A stretch of DNA of 64,000 nt from G965233625 sp965233625 (GTDB taxonomy: Bacteria > Planctomycetota > Planctomycetia > Pirellulales > Pirellulaceae): NCBI GenBank assembly GCA_965233625.1, contig OZ247499.1, positions 2,852,001 to 2,916,000 on the forward strand, in the 5' to 3' direction. Shown here in pieces: positions 15,380 to 25,612 of the stretch (positions within the stretch are counted from its first letter, which is position 1; every line of letters begins with the position of its first letter). The notes below the pieces were generated by a model that saw only the letters and a program-made list of their open reading frames with translations, did not search any database and was not told the origin of the DNA. A program made the translations under genes and the position numbers.

Positions 15380-18300
15380 ATGTTGCTCCACAGACTTGTC
15401 TTCTTAACTGGCCTGCTGACGACCTGCTGCGCCGTTGCTGATGAGCGTGCGATTCATACCTTTGAGCAGAAGCGTCTGACAAACGTCTATTACTCCGAAG
15501 GCGCCAACGCCGCGGACATCAACGGCGATGGCGTGGCGGATGCTGTCTATGGGCCGTACTGGTTTGAAGGGCCCGCGTTCACGAAGAAGCATGAGATCTA
15601 CAAGCCCGTCCCGCAGAACCGCGACCGCTATGCGGACAATTTCTTTAATTGGGTGTACGACTTCAACGGCGATGGCCGCAACGATGTTTTTGTGGTGGGT
15701 TTTCCGGGCACGCCGGCGTATGTGTATGTGAACCCCGGCAAAGGCGGCTTCGACAAGCACTGGGCCAAGCATCAGGTGTTTGACTGGGTGTCTAACGAAT
15801 CGCCGCAACTGGTGGATCTGGTGGGCGATGAGCGGCCGGAACTGGTCTGCACGCGTGATGGCTTCTTCGGCTTTGCCACCATCGACTGGGATCAGCCGCT
15901 GGAAGCGTGGGAGTTCCATCCCATCTCCGCGCAGATTGCCTCCAAGCGTTTCGGCCACGGGCTGGGTGTTGGCGATGTGAATGGCGACGGACGCCAGGAC
16001 ATCATTCACGCCAAGGGATGGTTCGAGCAGCCTTTGACGCATCAGTTAACGTCCCGGTGGATTCCGCACAACGTGTCGTTCAGCCAGGGATACGGCGGCG
16101 CCGAGATGTACGCTTACGATGTAGACGGCGATGGCGACAACGACATTATCACCAGCCACAACGCGCACGACTTCGGCCTGGGCTGGTATGAGCAGGTCGC
16201 AGGCGAAGACAAGAAAGAGCCGGCCTTCAAACATCACCTGATCATGGGCCGCCATCCTTCCGAGAACAAATACGGGCTTGTCTTCAGCGAACCTCATTCG
16301 CTGGCTCTGGCCGACATCGACGGCGATGGGCTGAAGGATATTGTCACCGGCAAGACCTACTGGTCGCATCATCGCAAAAGCCCGCAATGGGATGCCGGCG
16401 CCGTGGTGTACTGGTTCAAACTGGCCCGCGGCAAGAACGGCGTGGACTGGATTCCCTACAAGGCCGCTGGCGAGACGGGCATCGGCCGGCAGGTGTCGGT
16501 TGTTGATGTGAATAACGACAAGCTGCGTGATATCGTAGTCGGCGGCATGCTGGGTGCGCACGTGCTACTGCACCAGAAAAAGAACGTCAGCGAAGAAGCA
16601 TACGCTGCCGTTCAGCCGCAGATTTATTCCGGGCCTAAGTTGCCCAAGCTCGACAACGTCATGGCGCCGCGTGGTCCGAAGGCCAAGATCGCCGCCGCCA
16701 CCGCCCGCGCCGCAGGAGCCATCGAGGGCGAGGCGTTGCCCGCCCGCACGACAGGCGGCATGGCCAAAGTGCAGAACATGGCCAACTTCAAGGCTGACCG
16801 CTGGAGCAACGGTTCACAGATGTGGTGGACCGGCGGCAGACCGGGCGACAAACTAACGTTCGACCTGCCCGCATTCACGGGCGTGGTGGATGTCGACGTG
16901 GTGCTGACGCGGGCCGTGGATTACGGCATTGTTCAGTTGTCGCTCGACGATCAACCGCTAGGAAAACCCATCGATCTTTACGATCCGCAGGTCGTCACCA
17001 CCGGCGTGATTTCTTTCCCGAAAATCACAGTGACAGGAAACCGTCACACGCTGAACGTACAGATCGCCGGCGCCAATCCTAAAGCGAAGAAGGCGTATAT
17101 GTTTGCGCTGGACTTTGTGCGAATCAAAAAATCCGATGGCACGTTTGTCGCAGGTAAGCCGGGTAAGGCGCCGGTTGCGGTGGCGAAGTCCGCCGGATTC
17201 AAACCAAAATCGCGTGACGGCAAAGCATTGAATCTGGACTTCGAGACGGGCACGCTGGCAGACTGGACCGCCGAGGGGAACGCATGGGAAGGTCAGCCGA
17301 TCAAGGGCGATACGGTTTATCCCCGCCGCAACGACATGCGCAGCAATCACGCCGGTCAGTATTGGATCGGCGGCTATGAGAAGTTTGAAGATGAACGCAC
17401 CGGCACGCTGACCTCGGCGCCGTTTGTCGTCGCGCACCGCTATGTCACCTTCCTGACCAACGGCGGCGCTTCCGCCAAAACGCGGGTCGAGCTCGTTAGC
17501 AAAGAGACCGGCAAGCCCATCTACTCGGTCAGCGGGCAGGAAAGCGAAAACATGCGGCAGATCACCGTTGATCTGCGCGGCCATTTGAACAAGGAAGTTT
17601 ATGTCCGGCTGGTGGACGAGAGCACGGGACATTGGGGGCATTTGAACTTTGATCATGTCCGCCTGCACGACAAACGCCCGGCAGCGCCCACGCCCACCAG
17701 GATCGTGCTCAAGCAGGACCAGTATCCACACGCCGGCCTGCCTGCTGAAGAAGCGGCGGCAGCGATGAAGTTGCCGGAGGGATTCCAGGTGAAGGTCGGC
17801 GCCACAGAGCCGCAGGTGCAACAGCCGATTGCCATGGCGATTGATGACCGCGGCCGCGTCTGGGTGGCGGAAGCCTATGAATATCCGATCCGGGCCAAAG
17901 GCGAGAAAGGCCGCGACCGCATTCTGATTTTCGAAGATACCGACGGCGACGGCTCGTTTGATAAACGCAAGGTCTTTTACGAAGGGTTGAACCTGGTCAG
18001 TGGGCTGGAGGTTGGCTTCGGCGGTGTGTGGGTCGGGGCGGCGCCGTACCTGATGTTCATTCCCGACCGCGATGGCGATGATCAGCCTGACGCTGCGCCA
18101 CAGATACTGCTGGACGGCTGGGGCTATCAGGACACCCACGAAACGCTGAACGCATTTATCTGGGGGCCGGACGGCTGGCTGTATGGTTGCCACGGCGTGT
18201 TCACCCATTCACGTGTCGGGAAACCAGGCACGCCAGACAAAGATCGCACGCCATTGAACTGCGGCGTGTGGCGTTATCACCCGCTGAAACACAAGTTCGA

Positions 18301-21202
18301 AGTCTTCGCCCACGGCACCAGCAATCCCTGGGGCGTTGACTTCAACGACCACGGTCAGGCGTTTATCACGGCGTGCGTGATTCCGCATCTGTACCACATC
18401 ATCGATGGCGCCCGGTACCAGCGGCAGGGCGGCCGGCATTTCAACCCGCACACCTACCGCGATATCACCACCATCGCAGATCACCTGCACTATCTGGGGG
18501 CGACTCCGCACAGCGGCAACAGCAAGTCCGACGAGGCGGGCGGTGGTCATGCGCATGCCGGCGCCATGATCTATCTGGGCGGTAAATGGCCCGCGGAGTA
18601 TCGCAACAAGCTGTTCATGAACAACATTCACGGGCAGCGGTTGAATATGGAAATTCTCAAGCCAGGCGGTTCTGGCTACATCGGCAGCCATGCTCCGGAT
18701 TTTCTGCTGACGGGCGATCAGGCTTCGCAGATTCTGAACCTGCGTTACGGCCCCGATGGCAACGCCTGGATGATCGACTGGTACGATATGCAGGCCTGCC
18801 ACCGTCGCGACGCCAGCGTTCACGACCGCACGAATGGCCGCATCTACAAGATCTGCTACGGCGCCTCAGAAACATCTGCGCCAGAAGTTCCGTTGGCGTC
18901 GCTTAGCGATCTGGAACTGGCGAAACTAATGCTTCGCAAAAATGACTGGTACGTCCGTCATGCACGCCGTGTGTTGCAGGAACGCGCCGCGGCAAAGCCT
19001 ATCGATGCGGCGGCCGTTGCGTTTCTGAAAGAGACTCTCGCCGGTAACGACGACGACACGCGGCAACTCCGCGCTGCCTGGGCGTTGCATGTGACGGGTG
19101 CTCTATCTGGCAAAGAGGTAGACGCCATGCTGGCCGCTGCCAGCCCGTTCGTCCGCGCGTGGGGCGTTCAGCTGGCGATGGAGCGTGTGACGGCGACGCA
19201 GGAGATTCCGCAGCCACTGCTCAAGAAGTTCAACCAGCTGGCAGCCGGTGACGATTCGCCGGTTGTCCGCTTGTATCTGGCGTCGGCGGCTCAGAAGCTG
19301 CCCTTGCATGCACGCTGGGATCTCTTGAGTGCGTTGACCAGCCACAAAGCCGACGCCAGTGTCCACAATCTGCCACTGATGTACTGGTATGCGGCGGAAC
19401 CGCTGGCTGCTGCCGACACCGGCCGCGCACTCGCGCTGGCAATGTCAGCGGGCGAGAATATTCCACTGATCCGCGAGTTCATGTTGCGCAGGATCGGCAG
19501 CGGCGGCGCCTCTGAATCGCTGGCCGCGCTGGTGGAAGGACTCGGCAAAGCAAAGTCCGACGCACTCCGGCTGACCTATCTCAAGGCCATTCGCACCGCA
19601 CTTGCCGGGCAGAGGCAGGTCAAGGCGCCAAAGGGTTGGGCGGCCATCTCCGCGCGTCTGGTGGATAGCAAGAACCAGGAAGTACGCCTGCAAGCCACAG
19701 CCCTGGGTGTTACGTTTGGCGACGCGCACGCCTTCGCCCTGATGCGTTCTCAGGTGATGAACCCGGAGAGCGACGAACAAGCCAGGCTGGTCGCGCTCGG
19801 CGCTCTGCTGGATGCGAACGATCCCGGTCTAACGCCCACGCTTATCTCCTTGCTTGGCGCCGGTTCATCGCTTCGCGAAGCTGCCATCCGCGGACTGGCC
19901 CAGTACAACGACCTGACCGTCGCACCGGCGCTGCTTAAAAGGTACGACAGCTTCACACCACAGCAACAACGCATCGCGCTGGGTGTGCTGTGCGGCCGGG
20001 CGAACTCCGGGCTGGCGCTGCTGAAAGCCATTGAGGCGCGGAGGATTGCCGGAACCGATCTTACGGCCGACCTTGTCCGGCAGTTGCAGTTCTTAAGGAA
20101 CGAAGAAATCAACCGGCTGCTGCAAGGCGTGTGGGGAACGGCCCGCGAGTCCGCTGCGGACAAGCTCAAGCAGATGGCGGAACTGAAAGCTCTGGTGCAG
20201 TCCACGCAGCACCCGCCTGCCGACATGCAACTGGGTCGCGCGATCTTTGCCCGGACCTGCATGAAGTGTCACGTGCTGTATGGACAGGGCGTTAAAATCG
20301 GCCCGGATCTGACCGGTTCTAACCGTGCCAATATCGACTACCTGCTGAGCAACATCGTCGACCCCAGCGCTGTGATGGCCAAGGAGTATATGCCGGTGAT
20401 CGTGGTCATGGCCGACGGCCGCGTGGTCAACGGCCTGGTGAAAGCGGAAGATCAGAACAGCATCACGTTGCAGACGTCGGACTCGCAATTAATCCTGCCC
20501 AAAGACGAAATCGAAGAACGCGTCCAGGCTGATAAATCGATGATGCCCGACGATCAGTTGAAGCAGTTTAGCCCGCACGAAGTACGCTCGCTGATTGCCT
20601 ACCTGCGCGGCAAGACGCAGACGCCAATGCTGGCGACCACCGCCAACGCCAGTTCGATTTTCAACGGCAAAGACCTCACCGGCTGGAAGGGGCAGACCGG
20701 CCTCTGGACCGTGGAGCAGGGCGAGCTTGTTGGCCGGACCGATGGACTAAAACGCAATGAATGGATCGTCAGTGACCTGTCCGTGCAGGATTTTCATCTG
20801 ACGCTGGAAGTCAAGCTGGTCGATAACGCCGGCAACAGCGGCATTCAGTTCCGCAGCCAGGCGGAAGGTTCCGAAGTGAAAGGTTACCAGGCCGACATCG
20901 GCAAAGGATGGTGGGGCAAGCTGTACGAAGAACACGGCCGGGCGCTGCTCTGGGACAAGTCTGGCGAAGAACATGTGAAACCGGGCCAGTGGAACACCTA
21001 CGAGGTCATCGCCCAGGGCCACAAGATCACAACCAGGATCAACGGCAAAACCTGCGTCGATCTCCACGACCCGATGGGCGCCCACCGCGGCATCCTGGCA
21101 CTGCAGCTACACAGCGGCGGCAAGACGGAAGTCCGCTTCCGCAACTTCCGGCTGGAAGTGCTCAAGCCCGATGCGCAGCATGCACACTCTCACGGCGAGT
21201 AG
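15380..21202 (+). CDS. giant secreted PVC-type dehydrogenase with VCBS, CBM-like, HEAT, cytochrome c and DUF1080 domains
   Basis: A 1940-residue protein. Signal peptide MLLHRLVFLTGLLTTCCAVA; FG-GAP/VCBS-like repeats with DINGDGVAD, DFNGDGRND, DVNGDGRQD, DVDGDGDND (residues ~30-400); two beta-sandwich, carbohydrate-binding-like modules (~440-800); a beta-propeller dehydrogenase domain from LPEGFQVKVG (~797); HEAT-like helices; haem c site CMKCH (~1628) followed by GPDLTG; and a C-terminal DUF1080 domain from IFNGKDLTGWKG (~1757). DUF1080 includes 3-keto-glycoside hydrolases, so oxidation and cleavage of a glycan in the periplasm is plausible. Start ATG 15380 is chosen for the signal peptide. 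It is followed 3 bp later by the SRPBCC gene. Confidence 0.88.
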   Translation: MLLHRLVFLTGLLTTCCAVADERAIHTFEQKRLTNVYYSEGANAADINGDGVADAVYGPYWFEGPAFTKKHEIYKPVPQNRDRYADNFFNWVYDFNGDGRNDVFVVGFPGTPAYVYVNPGKGGFDKHWAKHQVFDWVSNESPQLVDLVGDERPELVCTRDGFFGFATIDWDQPLEAWEFHPISAQIASKRFGHGLGVGDVNGDGRQDIIHAKGWFEQPLTHQLTSRWIPHNVSFSQGYGGAEMYAYDVDGDGDNDIITSHNAHDFGLGWYEQVAGEDKKEPAFKHHLIMGRHPSENKYGLVFSEPHSLALADIDGDGLKDIVTGKTYWSHHRKSPQWDAGAVVYWFKLARGKNGVDWIPYKAAGETGIGRQVSVVDVNNDKLRDIVVGGMLGAHVLLHQKKNVSEEAYAAVQPQIYSGPKLPKLDNVMAPRGPKAKIAAATARAAGAIEGEALPARTTGGMAKVQNMANFKADRWSNGSQMWWTGGRPGDKLTFDLPAFTGVVDVDVVLTRAVDYGIVQLSLDDQPLGKPIDLYDPQVVTTGVISFPKITVTGNRHTLNVQIAGANPKAKKAYMFALDFVRIKKSDGTFVAGKPGKAPVAVAKSAGFKPKSRDGKALNLDFETGTLADWTAEGNAWEGQPIKGDTVYPRRNDMRSNHAGQYWIGGYEKFEDERTGTLTSAPFVVAHRYVTFLTNGGASAKTRVELVSKETGKPIYSVSGQESENMRQITVDLRGHLNKEVYVRLVDESTGHWGHLNFDHVRLHDKRPAAPTPTRIVLKQDQYPHAGLPAEEAAAAMKLPEGFQVKVGATEPQVQQPIAMAIDDRGRVWVAEAYEYPIRAKGEKGRDRILIFEDTDGDGSFDKRKVFYEGLNLVSGLEVGFGGVWVGAAPYLMFIPDRDGDDQPDAAPQILLDGWGYQDTHETLNAFIWGPDGWLYGCHGVFTHSRVGKPGTPDKDRTPLNCGVWRYHPLKHKFEVFAHGTSNPWGVDFNDHGQAFITACVIPHLYHIIDGARYQRQGGRHFNPHTYRDITTIADHLHYLGATPHSGNSKSDEAGGGHAHAGAMIYLGGKWPAEYRNKLFMNNIHGQRLNMEILKPGGSGYIGSHAPDFLLTGDQASQILNLRYGPDGNAWMIDWYDMQACHRRDASVHDRTNGRIYKICYGASETSAPEVPLASLSDLELAKLMLRKNDWYVRHARRVLQERAAAKPIDAAAVAFLKETLAGNDDDTRQLRAAWALHVTGALSGKEVDAMLAAASPFVRAWGVQLAMERVTATQEIPQPLLKKFNQLAAGDDSPVVRLYLASAAQKLPLHARWDLLSALTSHKADASVHNLPLMYWYAAEPLAAADTGRALALAMSAGENIPLIREFMLRRIGSGGASESLAALVEGLGKAKSDALRLTYLKAIRTALAGQRQVKAPKGWAAISARLVDSKNQEVRLQATALGVTFGDAHAFALMRSQVMNPESDEQARLVALGALLDANDPGLTPTLISLLGAGSSLREAAIRGLAQYNDLTVAPALLKRYDSFTPQQQRIALGVLCGRANSGLALLKAIEARRIAGTDLTADLVRQLQFLRNEEINRLLQGVWGTARESAADKLKQMAELKALVQSTQHPPADMQLGRAIFARTCMKCHVLYGQGVKIGPDLTGSNRANIDYLLSNIVDPSAVMAKEYMPVIVVMADGRVVNGLVKAEDQNSITLQTSDSQLILPKDEIEERVQADKSMMPDDQLKQFSPHEVRSLIAYLRGKTQTPMLATTANASSIFNGKDLTGWKGQTGLWTVEQGELVGRTDGLKRNEWIVSDLSVQDFHLTLEVKLVDNAGNSGIQFRSQAEGSEVKGYQADIGKGWWGKLYEEHGRALLWDKSGEEHVKPGQWNTYEVIAQGHKITTRINGKTCVDLHDPMGAHRGILALQLHSGGKTEVRFRNFRLEVLKPDAQHAHSHGE

Positions 21203-21205
21203 CTT

Positions 21206-21691
21206 GTGCCTATCATTAAACTTCAGACACGCATCAGCGCGCCGGTGGAAGTTGTGTTCGATCTTTCGCGCAGCATCGACCTGCACATCAAGTCCACCGC
21301 ACACACCCGCGAAAAAGCCATCGCCGGCCGCACCAGCGGGCTGATCGGGCTGGATGAAGAAGTGACCTGGGAAGCCAGGCACTTCGGCGTACTGCAGCAA
21401 CTGACCACCCGCATCACGCAGTACAACCGCCCGCACCACTTCCGCGACTCCATGGTCCGCGGCGCCTTCCGACGCTTCGACCACGACCACATCTTCGAAG
21501 TCGAAGACGCCGGCGTGACTCTGATGAAAGACGTCTTCGACTACACATCCCCCTTCCACATCCTCGGACACCTCGCAGACTTTCTATTTCTCAAACGATA
21601 CATGACCCGTCTGCTGACGGTACGGAACGATTTGATCAAGACGGTGGCCGAATCTGGCGAAGCGGAAGATTTTCTACAGAGTAGTTTGTAA
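21206..21691 (+). CDS. SRPBCC-family protein
   Basis: A 161-residue START-like (SRPBCC) protein beginning MPIIKLQTRISAPVEVVFDL, with SIDLHIKST and the helical C-terminal LADFLFLKRYMTRLLTVRND. It matches cell-division-inhibitor-annotated SRPBCC proteins, which bind hydrophobic ligands; no ligand is known. The start is a GTG at 21206, only 3 bases after the stop of the giant dehydrogenase gene, so the two are translationally coupled. Confidence 0.8.
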   Translation: MPIIKLQTRISAPVEVVFDLSRSIDLHIKSTAHTREKAIAGRTSGLIGLDEEVTWEARHFGVLQQLTTRITQYNRPHHFRDSMVRGAFRRFDHDHIFEVEDAGVTLMKDVFDYTSPFHILGHLADFLFLKRYMTRLLTVRNDLIKTVAESGEAEDFLQSSL

Positions 21692-21851
21692 TGAATGCGG
21701 GTGATGTTTTGCGCCAGTAGATATCTGTCGTTGCACTTTTTGGGGAGAAGATAAACGCCCCCGAACGACTAGAGACTCACAAGTGAGGGGTATTCTTCCC
21801 TGTCCGCGATGGAAACTCACAAGGATGCGGATTCGCTCTATTTAACTCAGA

Positions 21852-22529
21852 CTAAACCCTATCGTGAAGTTGTTGAATCCGATGCGGGAGAACGTACAGG
21901 TACTCGATGAAATATTCTAGAAAGTCAACCATCAACTGCGCCGTTTCCGCATCAACTTCTTTCTGAATATCAAAATGGGCGCCGAGGTTGCGACCACGCC
22001 GCAAACCGTCTGTCAGAAGCTGCAAATTCTGGCTTAGGTCTATCGCTCCTGGGAGTGCTTGCAACATGTTGTTCAATGTCGGGCGATCTGGCAAAGCCGA
22101 TTCCCTAGTCAACAGGTCTTGCAACAAGCCTTCAAGCGTCCGCCCAATCAGAACCCCAGCAGCACTGTATTGACCAGAGTTGAAAGCAGTGATTACCGTC
22201 CCATATGCGTTGCTGACACGTTCGGGCAATTCGTCAACACCTTCCATTGGTTGTCGCTGAAACCGAGGGGATGGGTGCATGCAGAGTTCCGCGCATCTAT
22301 CCCCGTCGTTTGGGCGCAGAACAGGCTCCATTGCGAAAAACGAGACGCGTTCTCCGCAGCCTGGACAACTCGCTGCTACGTAGCCGTGCCCATTAGACGT
22401 ATGCCACACACGACACGTGAAGTTCACAAGCCGACCACAATAGGGGCACGCAATGTCTATTGAACGGGGCACAACAACATTGTTCTGATTCACCCAGTCG
22501 GTTGCAGAATCAAGTGAAATGGTAAACAT
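21852..22529 (-). CDS. DUF4145-like protein with zinc ribbon
   Basis: The N-terminal CPYCGRLVNF and CPGCGERVSF form a four-cysteine zinc ribbon. The rest (YSAAGVLIGRTLEGLLQDLL ... RGRNLGAHFD ... AQLMVDFLEYFIEYLY) follows the DUF4145 pattern, a helical domain found in restriction-modification-linked and stand-alone proteins. No partner restriction genes are next to it. Lower GC than the flanking genes suggests possible acquisition. Confidence 0.7.
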   Translation of the reverse strand: MFTISLDSATDWVNQNNVVVPRSIDIACPYCGRLVNFTCRVWHTSNGHGYVAASCPGCGERVSFFAMEPVLRPNDGDRCAELCMHPSPRFQRQPMEGVDELPERVSNAYGTVITAFNSGQYSAAGVLIGRTLEGLLQDLLTRESALPDRPTLNNMLQALPGAIDLSQNLQLLTDGLRRGRNLGAHFDIQKEVDAETAQLMVDFLEYFIEYLYVLPHRIQQLHDRV

Positions 22530-22874
22530 GAAATGCGTTGCCCAATGTAAAAACGTACTTACAGTCTACGACGTTAACCAGATTCTCCGAACACCCACTA
22601 AATCGAAATTCAATTGTCTGAAACGCGACGATTTTCCGTCATGTCGCACCGAATGGAGATCACCTCAATTGTCAACTATTCGCCTTCGACTTTGGATGGG
22701 TTGGCGCATTGCACGATTCTACATTCGCACCTTCGATTCACGCTTTACAACGGAGGTATTTTGTTCCCCCTCACCCTAACCCTCTCCCCGGAGGGGCGAG
22801 GGGACGAGATGCCACGTCTGGATAACGCGGCAACGCGTTTTGTGGGTACTTGTTTGTAGCTGCGTTAGCATCGG
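22530..22874. repeat. intergenic region with a C-rich palindromic repeat
   Basis: Contains CCCTCACCCTAACCCTCTCC directly followed by CCGGAGGGGCGAGGGGAC (22767-22804). The same sequence recurs at 59701-59738 and, more loosely, at 14728-14746 and 14993-15019. No gene is recognised in the region. Confidence 0.7.
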
Positions 22875-24425
22875 TTACGGAGCTGCGGGCTTCTCTTTCA
22901 GGCGTTCTGCCAGGAACTTAATCATGGTGTCGCCGGCGCGTTCGTAGTACTTGCCTAGGTTGTGGTTTGTGTCTTTGAGGACAACCGTTTTGTGGGAAAT
23001 GCCCTCGCGCTTGAGTAGCTCTTCAAGCGGTTTGAAGGCGGTGGGACGGTCCTGGTCGCCGTTGATGGTGAGTAGGGTGTAGCCGTGGGCTTTCAACTTG
23101 CCGGCGTTCTGTCTGGCGGTGGGTAGCAGGGGGCTGTCTTCTGCGCGGCCGCGGAAGGATAATGCTCCGCCCCAGCTGCCGGCGCCGCAGAACAGTTCCG
23201 GGTGCCGGATCGATAGATGCACCGAACCGGCGCCGCCCATTGAGAAGCCGCACACCACACGCCCGCTTGCTTTGGCTTCTACCGGGTAGTCTTTTTCGAT
23301 CTGTGGTATCAGCTCTTCAACAATCATCTTCTCTGCGTCGCCACGGTATCCGCTTAGCCCACCGTTGGGAAACACGCAGACGGCTGCGGGGAATTCTCCC
23401 TTGCGGATGGCGCCTGCGACCCGCGACGAAAAACCTGCCGAGTCCGACTTCTCGGATCCGCCGGCGCCGTGCAGGAAGTAAACAACCGGATACCGCGTCT
23501 TGCCGCTGGCGTCGAAACCGGGCGGCGTCCAGACGACATAGCCGACATCGTGCCCCATCGACTTGCTCGCCAGCACCTTATGCGTCAGCCCGCGCATCTT
23601 GGGGATATCTGCATTCACCCACTTGATCTCACGACGGCGCCGTGGCGGTTGTCTGGCAGGTTGCTGAGTGGCAGCCGCGAGCGCTGGCTTGTAAACCCGT
23701 TTCAGCACCGGGCGTAGCTCCGCGTCCCACAGCTTGTAACCTTTCTGGTTCAAGTGGACTTTGTCCTGGAACAGGTCTTCACGCGGTTTGCCATCTTCGC
23801 CCAGAATCGGCGTGAACGTATCGACAAATTCCAGCCGCTGGGAGGCTTCGCAAATTTTGCGGATCTGCGAATTGGTGGCCCGGATGTTATCGATCACACG
23901 CCACCGCAGACGTGTGGGTTTGATGGCCAGGAAGATGATGGTTGTATCGGGCAACGGCTTGTGGATGATGCTGACAAGCTGTTTGAAGTCGTCCACTACC
24001 TCCTGCGGCGTACGATCGCGGGCGATGTCGTTTTCGCCCGCGTAGAGCACCACCACGTCCGGCGCATGCTTGATGATCGTCCGCTGTGCATAGTACGTTG
24101 TCTCTGGCAGGAACGATCCGCCAAACCCGCGGTTAAGAGGCTTCCAGTCCGGATACATGTCGTTCAGTTTCCACATCACAATGCTGGAAGAACCGGCGAA
24201 GACAATACCGCCCTTGGCAGGCAGGCGCCGCTGATCGAACCGTTCAAACTCTTGGATCTTCTCTTCCCAGCGGGAAAACTCCACCTCGCCGGTGCGGACC
24301 GTCACGCGATCCTTCAACCCGGCGGGCTGCTGTGTCGCAGTGTCCTGTGCAACTGCCACATGCATGGATGCAGAGCCAATGACCAGCGTGAGCGTCGTCG
24401 CGCAACAGAGCCATCTATTCAACAT
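22875..24425 (-). CDS. SGNH hydrolase fused to an alpha/beta-hydrolase esterase
   Basis: The start is the ATG at 24425 (GAAGG upstream) rather than a TTG three codons earlier. Signal peptide, then an SGNH/GDSL domain: IVFAGSSSIVMWK (block I Ser), NRGFGGS (Gly), YAGENDIA (Asn) and DKVHLNQKGY (Asp-His). A basic Pro/Arg linker near residue 260 leads to an esterase-D/feruloyl-esterase-type domain: VVYFLHGAGGS (oxyanion), GFSMGGAGS (nucleophile Ser) and KDTNHNLGKYY (His). A secreted bifunctional polysaccharide deacylase is the likely role; the substrate is not known. Confidence 0.88.
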   Translation of the reverse strand: MLNRWLCCATTLTLVIGSASMHVAVAQDTATQQPAGLKDRVTVRTGEVEFSRWEEKIQEFERFDQRRLPAKGGIVFAGSSSIVMWKLNDMYPDWKPLNRGFGGSFLPETTYYAQRTIIKHAPDVVVLYAGENDIARDRTPQEVVDDFKQLVSIIHKPLPDTTIIFLAIKPTRLRWRVIDNIRATNSQIRKICEASQRLEFVDTFTPILGEDGKPREDLFQDKVHLNQKGYKLWDAELRPVLKRVYKPALAAATQQPARQPPRRRREIKWVNADIPKMRGLTHKVLASKSMGHDVGYVVWTPPGFDASGKTRYPVVYFLHGAGGSEKSDSAGFSSRVAGAIRKGEFPAAVCVFPNGGLSGYRGDAEKMIVEELIPQIEKDYPVEAKASGRVVCGFSMGGAGSVHLSIRHPELFCGAGSWGGALSFRGRAEDSPLLPTARQNAGKLKAHGYTLLTINGDQDRPTAFKPLEELLKREGISHKTVVLKDTNHNLGKYYERAGDTMIKFLAERLKEKPAAP

Positions 24426-24695
24426 GGTGGACAAGCCTTCTTATAAAGCGGGTGAGACCGGACGCACGCTCCTGCCAGCGACTGCAGCCAAACCCGCGTA
24501 TGTTACTGCGGCTGTTGCGTTACATCAAACATTCTTGCGCTGTGCTATCCGCCCCGCCGCAGGCAACGCCACGATAACGCAAGACTTCACAATTCGGGGA
24601 AATTTCTGAAATCCGTGTCGATCCGGCGGCGTTCTGTTCGACAACCTCCTGACAATGCACTTCTGCACTCTCAACCAAGATTTAAGGCAAGAACG

Positions 24696-25511
24696 ATGAA
24701 ATTTGTTTGCATGGGATTGATCGAAGAATCCAGACTGACATCCATGACGGAAGAGGAAGGGCAGCAGTTCATGGAGCAATGTCTGGCCTACGATGATGAG
24801 CTGCGTGGTGGCGGGCATTTTCTGGGCGGAGAAGCTCTGCAGTCAGCACAGAACGCCGTGACGCTACGGATAAAAAATGGCGAGGTCGACGTTACGGACG
24901 GTCCGTTTGCAGAGACCAAAGAGATGCTGGGCGGGCTGCTTTTCCTGGAGGCCCGCGACCTGAACCACGCCATCGCCTTAATGTCGAAACATCCGGGCGT
25001 GACAAAGGGGCCGTTTGAAATTCGTCCCGTCGACGAACAGATCAACGCCATCATTGCCGCCCGAGGCGCCGCCCATCAGCAGAGCCTTGGCGCCGTTGTG
25101 CAACCGTACCTGTTTTTCGCTGGCCGCTGTGAAGAAGCGCTGGCCTTTTATGAACAAGCGATCGGGGCCAAGGTGGGCATGAAAATGCGCTTCAACGAAA
25201 GCCCGGACCCCTGTCCAGACGGCATGCTTCAGAAAGGCTTTGAAGATAAGATCATGCACGCATCGTTCACCGTGGGGCAGAACATGATCATGGCGTCTGA
25301 CGGCTGCAACGATCAGACAAAGTTCGACGGATTCCGGCTGGCTCTTTCCGTCGTGGACAAAGCTGCAGCCGACGCCGCCTTCAACGCACTTGCCGAAGAC
25401 GGAAGCATTGACATGCCACTGACAGAAACATTCTGGTCACCCCGCTATGGCATGGTGACTGACAAATTCGGGGTCGGCTGGATGGTGATGGTCCCCGGTG
25501 AAACAGCGTAG
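24696..25511 (+). CDS. DGPF/YCII domain fused to a PhnB-like glyoxalase domain
   Basis: Residues 1-115 are a YCII-related (DGPF) domain with VDVTDGPFAETKEMLGG; residues ~125-270 are a VOC/PhnB-like glyoxalase-fold domain (VVQPYLFFAGRCEEALAFYE, NMIMASDG, WMVMV). The start ATG 24696 follows AAGGCAAG. This is the first gene of a run with DoxX-like, two more DGPF proteins and an ECF sigma factor, the setting typical of ECF42 sigma factors. The catalytic role is unknown. Confidence 0.88.
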   Translation: MKFVCMGLIEESRLTSMTEEEGQQFMEQCLAYDDELRGGGHFLGGEALQSAQNAVTLRIKNGEVDVTDGPFAETKEMLGGLLFLEARDLNHAIALMSKHPGVTKGPFEIRPVDEQINAIIAARGAAHQQSLGAVVQPYLFFAGRCEEALAFYEQAIGAKVGMKMRFNESPDPCPDGMLQKGFEDKIMHASFTVGQNMIMASDGCNDQTKFDGFRLALSVVDKAAADAAFNALAEDGSIDMPLTETFWSPRYGMVTDKFGVGWMVMVPGETA

Positions 25512-25612
25512 CCTGCATACCAGCGATAATCAGATCGCCCTCGAAAAATCTTTACAGAACAAACACGCCTGCCGGGAAACACACCCGGTAGGCTGAACCA
25601 CCTGGAGCAGCC

